From NCBI RefSeq assembly GCF_000143415.4, contig NW_003314274.1, positions 311,209 to 375,208 of the forward strand: 64,000 nt of DNA, read 5' to 3'. This DNA comes from Selaginella moellendorffii (lineage: Eukaryota > Streptophyta > Lycopodiopsida > Selaginellales > Selaginellaceae). Below, one piece after another: positions 55,354 through 64,000 of this stretch (the first letter of the stretch is position 1; each line of letters opens with the position of its first letter). The notes under the pieces are model-generated. The model was given only the letters and a program-made list of their open reading frames with translations, did not search any database and was not told where the DNA came from. The translations under genes and the position numbers were made by a program.

Positions 55354-56734
55354 GTGAGGCATTCCTCTTCTCTTCTTTTTCTTTTTCTTTTTCTTCCTTT
55401 CTTTCACTTTACTTTCATGGCTCCTTTTCTTACTTTCAGAGGGTGTTTCTTCATTGGACCATGGCCCATGCCTTGGATTTTGCACTCAAGCTACATTGTT
55501 GTTTGTATGGATGGTCCTCGCTTGGCTCGGTCTATGTTCCAGGTTCTTTGGTCCTTCCCTTACCATTACTACACCCCACATATTCCCTTCACTCATTCCA
55601 TATCATCTACACTCACAGTTCCATCACCACTCACTTCCAGTAGCGTTGCCCACACTTATCTCTAGATGCCTGTCTTACATCTTTCATTCTTTCACAATCA
55701 TTCACATCTCCGCTTGAGGTCACATTTACACCATACCACAGACATACATACATGCACCAGCAGCAAAAGACACCACCTCATTTGGACATGCTGGTTCCGA
55801 GATGTCCTTATGACCATTTGCTGACGATGCACTAGCTTTTTTGGAGCGACTTTCTTCCAACTGGGTGAGCCTGTTCACTCAAGGCACCTAGGTGGATCTT
55901 TAGGCGAGGCCACAAAAGCCAAAGCCACTTTCTTCTGCTTTAGCACTCAGTGGACACATGCCACCCCCCTTTACTGGCAACCCAGCAACCACGCCGTCCT
56001 TTTCAGCTGCTGACTTCTTCAGTCCGACACATTAGAATAGCCACCTTCTCAGCATGCCACCACCATCTCAACGCTCCACCATATTACTCCACCATATCGG
56101 TGCTGGAGCTAGCACAGGGGTAAGAGTGAGAGTAGGTGGTTACCGGTTATAGGTACTTAGTTATTGGTTACCGGTTACAAGCTACTCTGAGTGGTCAGCG
56201 CTTACTCTATGGGCCAATGGTTATCAATGGCTACCTTTTTAGAGTGCCATCACCATCTCGATGCTCCACCATATCACTCCATCTTTCATCATTCCCACAC
56301 TTACCACCCTTGGGCAACGCATCCCCTCTTCTACCTTTTATTCTTTCTAGAATTTGGCCAATCCTTGGAGCATACTGGAAGTCATCAAGAGGCTGCATTT
56401 GCATATTACACTTTCCTGAGCTGAAATTCGGATATGGGTTAAGTTCTTTGGGTACTCACTTTTTTTCCCCCTATTTCTCTTCTTTCTTTTCACACATTTT
56501 TTGCACTTTTTCTTCAACTTCAGAGTCCAATTTAACTATAGGGTTTCCCACCGGGTTTTCCTCCATGTCTCCAAACTTCACACCTACCTCTTTTCTTTTT
56601 TTTTTCCACTTTGTTTTTTAGAGTTTCTACTATTTCACTCAGCTACCAACATTTAGCAATAGTAGCAGAAGTACATTCTACACTCTTCGGAGGTTCTCGC
56701 GCATTGGGAGCCAGGGCAATCCACCATGGTCGCA
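55354..56734 (+). other. 3' region of C'' with intron-like start
   Basis: The 86-nt intron-like segment (55354-55439) and the downstream open frame to the TAG at 55663 match C. The rest is non-coding, with the GGTTACCGGTTA-type repeats at 56135-56180. It ends in TCCACCATGGTCGCA touching the LTR. Confidence 0.6.
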
Positions 56735-56922
56735 TGTTAGGGCATGGCCATTGAGAGAGTGAGAGTGAGAGAGGGAATATTCTAGTCCTCAAAATATTCC
56801 CCATCTTTCTTGTATAAAACTCTTGCGTCACAAGGGCAAGAGGGGGCATTTTTGTGAAAAACATTCAAGCATTTTTCATGTTTGAGTGAGCGTTGGGGGA
56901 AGCACTCCTCCTTCCCCCAACA
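56735..56922 (+). repeat. 3' LTR of C''
   Basis: 188 bp. The hairpin after TATAAAA has the paired change CTCTTGC/GCAAGAG instead of CCCTTGC/GCAAGGG. Confidence 0.93.
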
Positions 56923-59900
56923 ATACAAAGGAACTTAAGTTCTTTAAGTAAATGTTAGCAACATCCTACTGATGTCTCAAACCCAAGAGACCAATTTAAA
57001 GCAAACCACAAAAAACATATGGTATTGCAAAAAACCATAATCTATCAAAGAGAATAATTAACCATCATAAAAGATTATTAATCATCCCATCAATAGAGAG
57101 ATGCATAATCATCATCGAAGAAAGAATCCACCATCCTAAAGAATGGCAAATCATTTTAGATCAATAATAATCAAGCAAAACCTCTAACAAGGATAATCAA
57201 TTATCCTAGATGATAGTCAATCATCACTAATGATTGCTAGATGCAAATACTAAATTCAACATTGAAGCTAATGAGTTAAACTATCTTCCTCAACAACTTT
57301 TAACAAATGGAATAATGAGTATGAAAACTCAAGGAACCAAAAGCTCGAAGAAGGATATAATTAAGTCTTGCCTAACAATGATCACAAGTTTGGCATGAAC
57401 TAACTTCAATGCTAAAGAAGAAATTATGGCACAACCCACAATATACTTCTCAACACATCCATAAGCCAAACTTTATAATGCCAAAGTTAATCAAGAGCAT
57501 GTCTACATCTATCCAAAAGTTAAGCACAATGGAGTTATGCTCAATAAGTAATCACCGAAAAATCCTCCATGAATCCATTTATAGCAAGATATAACTCACT
57601 AAATAATAAGCACAAGAAAAATCATCAATGATTAATATATCAACTCAAATCTAACAAGGATTGAAACATTCCAATGTCAATCACTAACTCTTCTTCTCAT
57701 AGAGTTAGCATAATCCACGACTAAATCACTTTTCAAGAAAAAGCTTAAAGCTCAATCCCTACTAAACAATCTCGTCTAGAACACAATTAACTCAAACTTA
57801 CAACTCAGCTCGTTTAAATGTCAGTACAATTGTTAACTAGCAAATACATGAATGCTAACAATACGAAGCTAAAGCCAAATCATTAACACTATCTTTATCA
57901 AGACTAATGAAACTCAATATCAATCTTACGGAAAGACATCTCATTTCACTCAAATCTCAACATCAATATTGTCAATGACAAGATATCACTTTAATGTCAT
58001 CAACACTATAACAAAGTTAATAGAAAGCAAGAATGAATCACCACTCAAAACTCTCTAGCAACTAAACAAACCAAAGTCAAAGATACTTTAGTCAGTATCC
58101 AAGACCAATCATTTAACAATACTCAGCTACAGATAACACATCATTAAGGAGTGATTTACCACATCCAAGACTCAATATAATCCAACACTACAAACTAAAC
58201 ATAACCAAATAACATTGACAAAAATAGAATCAATATGCTAACATGGAAAAACCATGTAAGTCTAACAACACAATCCTTTGCAACACCATCCGGTAAAGCA
58301 AGCCCATCACTACTAAATCATCATCGAGTGAAGCAAATGTTAAACAGTCCTTGACAAAGTCTACAAGTAATCACTAGTTGCCAAGCAACCAACAATCACT
58401 CTTTCAACTTGCCTTCATAAGGCCCAAACACCAACTATTGTCATCCAGTCATATACTTGTCCAATATGAATGTAATACCCCAAATATGAGATATTGACTC
58501 ATGAACAAGCACGAACTAAATGACCACTCGAATCCAACTCAACCACAATAAGCCCACTAATGCGTTTAGTCAATAGCTCTATATATGCCTTGAAAAAGCT
58601 AGTTATACATAATCAACACTCAGTCGAAACTAAAGTGAAGACCATGAGATGGACTTATATCGGTACACAACCTCCTCATAGACAAAACTATAGTATGGAT
58701 ACCAACAACTCAACCTCAAACAACTAAGTTGGACATCACCATCTTCAACCAAGACACAGGGCCACCAAAACTAAATCAAGATCAATGAGAGCTCACTACT
58801 CTCATAGAGTCTAATGAAATGCAAGGTGCAACCTGCCACCAAGCATAATGTTAAAAGAAAGGCATAAGGGTCACATTTCTAGAAAAGTGCAACGACCACT
58901 TTTCTACACTAACTCCAGACTCTATCCAACTCAATTGCCTTAGCCCCAAAAAGTTAGCATCCTCTTTTGGGTTGTATCATATAAACTATTTATTAAGGTT
59001 TAAACTTGAAGTCAACTCTAACCCCTTCACTAGTTTGTACTGGCTTACAAAAACGGAATGGTTTTCAAGCAAAGTGACTGACAGATCAGCCATTGAAAAA
59101 GCCTAAGAAAATTTGTGAAAAATTTTCCATCCTAGAGAAAGAATGACTCTCAATCTAGAAATGCAAACTTTCAGAATGACTCTCTGTCTAAAAATACAAA
59201 CTTTCAAGACTCAACTAACTTCCTCCTACCAACAACTTCACATATATTCACCTCAACAAAAATTTTTAAGAGCCATAGTATGTTTTAGCATCGAAAATCT
59301 TGCCCATATTTCCAACATCTAACACCAACATCTGTAAAATGCAAAATGAACATCCAAGGCTTAATCACGAAGACCACATCTTCAAATATTCACATTGCAC
59401 TAACACTCTTCTTCAACCACCTTCAAGATCCAATATGAGGTGAAAACACTAACAAGAAAAATGACATGGAAAATCAAGCTCTAAGGAAAATTCCTTATCA
59501 CTCGAACAACAATGCTATTTCCACTAACACAAGTGCTAGCGATTTCAATGCCTCAATTACACATCTTCTCCATTCAACAATCTACTCCAAGTGCTAACGG
59601 ATCAACTGATGAGCTATAGCAAGTGAATGTTATAACCCTTTCCAACACTAAATAGGCAAACCCTCAAGGAAACAAGATACCAACTTAAGTTTAGAATAAT
59701 GGATCACCATTGAGAATCTAGTTAAAGCTACTACAATGCTATTATGTGCAAGTAGGCTAGCTTCACCATCAACCACTTTGGGGTTGATTATCATTTAACA
59801 AGCAACTTCATAAATGCAATACTCACTATCACATGGATATGATATAGAAATCACAATAACTTGATCATCAATTGAGCAACACTATGAGTAACACCCTGTC

Positions 59901-60919
59901 ATTACTACAAAGGTTTACGTAAGTATCAAGTGCTAACTCGATTCGATAAAATGCAACATAAATACCACACCCCACCAATAGAGATTTACAACACCGAAAA
60001 CCACTAACTTTTGTTCATAATACAGACAAGCTCATGTCACTCTCTTTCCGACCAAACTCAAAACTAATCTAACACTAAGCTACTCAAGGAGCAATAGCAA
60101 AGTTCCCCAGAAAAGAATTGAACATTGTAACCCAAGTCTTTTAATAATAAGCCTAGACAAAATAGTTTAGCACTTGACCACTATCCATCTCACAACTCAC
60201 CATTTGTAAGACCATCATTTCCAATATGCATCAAGATAGGGACTCTTGATTGCATAATGTGAACACGGGCAATGAGTCACACCTCGTTGCGAATCATCTC
60301 TCCAAGAAGAGAAAATGAGTTATGTATTTGATCCTTTGTCCCTGATAACTCTCTTTTCGGTCCTAACTTTGACTTAACCTCAAGCTTGCTTTTGCACTGC
60401 TTTTAGTCTAATCCAAGAAAAGTTTATGAGAGCAATGATTATTTGAATCAATAAACTCATCCCTACAGTCTTGATTGACTCACTTATAATCATGCTTAGG
60501 AAGGATCCACTAATGCAGTGCTAAATAGCTACGGACTAGCCTATTTGCCACTCATAGTAAACCCAAGGAAGGTTTACTTTCACCCATGGTACAAGGAACA
60601 ACTCATGGAACCACCAATAGGCTAATATTAATCCTGCCAACTCAAAATATAACCTTGAGTTGCTAATTTACCTCACTCACAAGCCCAAGTGCAAACTTAT
60701 GCAAAGGGAACAACTCAGTCCACCTTATGAGCCCAAGAGCAAGCTCACATAATATGGAACAAGAAGGTAACCAAATCTATACCCAAGGAACTATTGCGAA
60801 GCCTTTGTATCCAAATATGTACTCACTTGGACCATCGTTTTCATCTTTGCATATGCAACAAGATTAATTGCCCAATCTCATTGGATAGTACTTGCCGAGA
60901 CTCATCCTCTGATACTAAA
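56923..60919 (-). other. Internal region of G, right part
   Basis: 4 kb, A/T-rich, with many short ATCATC/AATCATC-like words but no clear tandem array and no coding signal on either strand. The primer site lies at its right edge. Confidence 0.7.
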
Positions 60920-62070
60920 TGTTGCGCATGTGGTTTTTACCCTTTATCCTATGGTGATTTACCATAGGATAACACCACGAACTGGAATCTAAACCCTCTA
61001 TGTGCCATGTGTCATATGCCACATGTCACATGCCACGTGTCCATAGGACAGTGGTGTGGAACCCAAGATTCAGAGCCTTGGGCCACTGAACGAAAGAATG
61101 GTGCTAAACCCCAAGCATGGAGCCAAGGAGTGATGGAACCGGATCACGAAGAAACTCCCGAGTATACAGCCTAGGGAGCAAAAAGACAGGAGCCCAAAAG
61201 CACTTGGAACAGTCCTAGAGCAACTAGCATGCATCCCAAATGCAGGACTAGCAAACCAAATGGAGCCAATAGAGTCTTGCGCTATTTCAGCATAAAGGTG
61301 GCCTAAGGCAAGGATATAGGTACCCCACCAACTAGCATAGTATGGAGCTTGGGCTTAGACCCAAGCCGGACATAGAACAAGGACAGGCATGCAAATGAGA
61401 ACTAAACTATGCCTCAGGTTGGTCAACCATACCCAACGTATCCACTATCCCTACTATACATGGGGAACCCCCCACAGCCCCCCCCCCCCCCCCTTAAGGA
61501 ACACACACTTTGGGCTTTCACTCCAATCCTCCCTTAGTATTAGAAGTTAGTCTTTGGCACAAGCTCAAAACTTACTAAATATGGAATGACGCTAAAATGC
61601 AAATTTGGACATGGGACAAATACTATTGTGTTTAGGCCAATTTTTACAATCTGTAGATATGCCAAATGAGCAAATCTAGATACTTTCCATAATTAGCATT
61701 AAGGACCAGAATGAGACTAACACAAAGGGCATGATAGTGAAGGTGTTTAGCAGATACAATAAGCTATCATCTAGCGATATTGAGGGACCAATTTCAATAC
61801 GCAAGGGTTCTTGTCAAGCCAGTGCAAGACAAAGCAAAAGACAATTAAAAAGCTAGGCTAAGTATGCTTGGCTCAATAAATATTTAGGAATTCCATCTTT
61901 ATACTCAAATACAAGTACAAATACAAAGTCTAGTTTACTAACACTTGAACAAGAGGGACTAATAAAGGGTCCAACAATACTGACCTCCTGCCATTGTGGC
62001 AGTAAGGAAAGAGTGTTTGTAAGAACTGGCCAACAGGTAACTTTCGATACTCGATGTTACATTTGTGACA
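60920..62070 (-). repeat. 5' LTR of G
   Basis: 1151 bp, TGTTGCGC...TTTGTGACA. Carries a run of about 18 C (near 61478-61495) at a site where the partner LTR has about 7, a likely slippage tract. Confidence 0.9.
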
Positions 62071-62075
62071 CTTAT

Positions 62076-62116
62076 TAACACAGGTGCTTCAAATAATTTT
62101 GTGGTTGCAAACATAG
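62076..62116 (+). pseudogene. Protease active-site remnant of H
   Basis: Reads NTGASNNFVVANIV in frame with FVKILI at 51225. Together these form a chromovirus-type protease active site with the catalytic aspartate position reading N. Cut at 62116 by a family-C LTR scrap. Confidence 0.65.
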
Positions 62117-62209
62117 TGTTGGGGGAAGGAGGGGCACTTCCCCCAACGCTCGCTCAAACACGAGAAATGCTTCAATACTCTTCACAAAAATGCCCCCCCT
62201 TGCCCTTAA
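62117..62209 (-). repeat. Fragment of a family-C LTR
   Basis: Reverse complement of the last ~90 bp of the 188-bp LTR (starts TGTTGGGGGAAGGAGGGG). It ends abruptly in the hairpin region at about 62209. Confidence 0.8.
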
Positions 62210-63319
62210 GGAAGTAAGACTTGTTCTAATTTGGATACTTCATTAGAACATAACTAATCAAATGAGTAAGCTTTTCAATATAATCCCCGAGCATTATTTT
62301 CCATTGTTGAAAATGTCAAAATTCTATGTGAGTATTCTCCACATTATAATGAAGAGCAAAACATAAATGAAAAGAAGCCTTAAACTCATCTATGGTAGAC
62401 ACTGGTGGTTTCCTATCCAGAACACAAAACTCCTCAAGTTAATTCCACCACTGAAGACTCACATCCCATAAAACCTTTGGAATAGCCACTTAAGTAAAGC
62501 TTTTCTTGCCTATACTTGTGTTCTTGCCTTTACTTGCAAAATAGTGACAAACAAACAGAGATAAAAATGTAAGGAAAAGAAGAAAAAGATGAAGAAGAAT
62601 GAAGAGAGTAGAAGAGAACTCAACCTTAAACCCATTAAAGGTGTGAATAAGGATAAATGTATGTCACTTTCTCAACTCTATTTTGCACAAACAATCATAG
62701 GTAGGAGAAAAAATGGTTAATTCAATGCAAATGCATACAATAATGAGTGGGGGTTGTTTTTTAGCATGTCTAAGTGCTACATATATACTACATGATTTTA
62801 TAACTATTTTTAACTGTTTCATATTTATCTATAATGAGTATTGCCTAGGTTGGGTCTTTTTTCTTTGGATGTCTAAATTTAGGCATAACTCCATTTCATC
62901 TAAGTTTTCTTCTTTTACTCTGCTTAGGATGATACATAAGATAAAATATTTACCTCTTCATCACCACTAAATCCTCTACATCTAGAGTTCCTTTAGCAAC
63001 CAAAAGCTTCTTACATTGGCTAGCTAAGTTAGACACTCATTCACACCACCATCACCGAAAAAGGTTGAAATCTTGAGTCGATCTACCAAGGAAGGCTTAC
63101 TTGGAGCACCACCACATTCAGCCTCGAATGCCTCAACACGCTCACACATGGTATCCATCATGCCATGCATCTCATCTTGCATCTCTTACTAATTTGATTA
63201 AGGGCTCGCATCTCATAAACAACATTTTGAATGGTCCAAACTTCCACAACTCTGTTGACACCATCATTGGCACCACCATCAACAATAGAGTTCCAACATT
63301 CATTTTGGTCAGCCATTGC
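62210..63319 (-). pseudogene. gag of element I, degraded
   Basis: On the minus strand it begins MADQNECWNSIVDGGAND (63319), 21 bases after the LTR. It includes PSKPSLVDRLKISTFFGD (about 63055-63108) and, near 62225-62430, a capsid-like block with KVLWDVSLQWWN, MDEFKASFHLCFALHY and GDYIEKLTHLIS. These recall the W-W-L and EF...L.Q patterns of plant retrotransposon gags. The stretch 62480-62980 shows no readable coding and may be an insertion or heavy decay. Confidence 0.6.
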
Positions 63320-63324
63320 AACCA

Positions 63325-63340
63325 ACTCCTCTGATACCAA
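63325..63340 (-). other. Primer-binding site of I
   Basis: On the minus strand TTGGTATCAGAGGAGT abuts the LTR edge at 63341; iMet-type. Confidence 0.8.
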
Positions 63341-64000
63341 TGTTATAATCCAGCGCAAAAAGACAAAGATCTAATCTCCTTAAACTATACTACACCACCT
63401 TTTAAGGTTCTTTACCATTGAACCACCCCCGAACTACCTTAAAAGCTTGTGAGCCTTAGAGTAAGTTAAGTTCTTTACCCTAACATGCCTTAATATACCC
63501 TTGAGCTTCCCTTTTACTGATGTTGACCATGTGGTCAAAGCTAGCACCTAACAACCCTCAAGTAAAGGACTTCCTAGAATGGGGAAGTGGAGTTTGCACA
63601 ATACATGTAATGCAAAGTATTAAAGACACTAAGGAAATTGACTTGAGAAATCAATATTAAAATTCCAAAGTATGATAATTATGTTGATAGTGGCTAAGAC
63701 TAGTCTAAAATGAATGAAATAAAGAATATGTCTTTAATAGGTTTAGCAAGAACTAAATGAACAAAGGGAGAGAACCATAACATGTGATCAACTTGGAGAA
63801 ACTATGCTCCTTAAAGGATGGGCAAGACATGGTGAGCTTTCAGTGTTAAACCATTGATAAATATTGGCTTTATACTAAGGATGAAAATGATAACCTATAA
63901 TAGGTTATTTTATGATTTATTGTTCAATGAGGACATCAAACTTCATCTATGGGTGGTGAAGTTATGAGACATAAATCCCTAATCCCCAAAGTAAGGAATC
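63341..64000 (-). repeat. 5' LTR of element I, cut by window end
   Basis: Starts TGTTATAATCC on the plus strand, next to the primer site. 660 bp are visible. The partner LTR is not in the window. No gene seen. Confidence 0.7.

Larger units (their letters stand above)
53354..56922 (+). mobile_element. C'': small non-autonomous deletion derivative of family C
   Basis: 3.57 kb with 188-bp LTRs (53354-53541, 56735-56922) and duplication ATAC (53350-53353, 56923-56926). It keeps the leader (53542-54694), then jumps at about 54694 straight into the last part of integrase (matching C at 26250). gag, protease, both RNase H domains and RT are gone. LTR ends, primer site, intron-like segment and 3' region are kept, as expected of an element mobilised by a full-length relative. 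Confidence 0.93.
51226..62070 (-). mobile_element. G: non-coding (LARD-like) LTR element containing C''
   Basis: LTRs 51226-52346 and 60920-62070, flanked by CTTAT (51221-51225, 62071-62075). On the minus strand it has an iMet-like primer site (complement of CCTCTGATACTAAA, 60906-60919) and a classic polypurine tract (AAGGGGGGGAGAG, 52347-52359). Without C'' it is about 7.3 kb. LTRs differ by more than a tenth by eye, so G is old. No gag-pol was seen. Confidence 0.92.

Overview
The window is a stack of nested transposable elements from a large, repeat-rich plant genome. I see no intact host gene, rRNA, tRNA or CRISPR array. The plant assignment rests on Ty3/gypsy LTR retrotransposons (a chromovirus with a chromodomain among them), tRNA-iMet-type primer sites (TGGTATCGGAGC) and a Mutator-like DNA transposon with a 9-bp target duplication. 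A seed-free plant is possible but not established. Family letters below are my own. Almost every coding region carries stops, many of them of the kind C-to-T decay produces.

Left third (1-28.4 kb). Element A3 (non-coding, long LTR, minus strand) fills 1-2391 and abuts an inverted fragment of the same LTR (2399-2722). A minus-strand chromovirus E follows. Its 3' LTR is split (2725-3922 and 15558-15614) by element C', a minus-strand member of family C. C' is itself split by a Mutator-like transposon D (5543-11281; 38-40 bp inverted ends, 9-bp duplication CATATGCTC). D carries a multi-exon relic of a beta-class N4/N6 amino-methyltransferase gene, an array of six ~62-bp hairpins every ~84 bp, and a second reading frame ending in a SWIM zinc finger. 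E's integrase, RT and protease occupy 15.6-19.46 kb. E is then cut by a second, plus-strand member of family C (19459-28388), the best copy of that family. Its domain order is gag, protease, RNase H, RT, a degenerate second RNase H, integrase. An RNase H ahead of RT is unusual.

Middle (28.4-41.4 kb). After a small gag remnant comes A2, a degenerate A element, split by the 10.6-kb gypsy element B (28951-39588, minus, paired 0.76-kb LTRs). B has gag with three zinc knuckles, pol, and an accessory reading region downstream of integrase.

Right third (41.4-64 kb). Chromovirus-like H (plus) starts inside A2's LTR. Its gag is interrupted by the whole element A1 (43400-50730, duplication CTGAC). Its protease is cut at the active site by the non-coding element G (51226-62070, duplication CTTAT). 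G contains a small deletion derivative of family C, C'' (53354-56922, duplication ATAC). A scrap of C LTR and the 5' end of a further minus-strand element (I) close the window.

A, G, H and E share an LTR core and (A, G, H) a primer-site type, so A and G look like non-autonomous dependants of the E/H chromovirus. C'' looks like a dependant of C. The points most worth following are the methyltransferase and hairpin array in the Mutator-like element, the displaced RNase H of family C, and a conserved intron at the end of C's pol.
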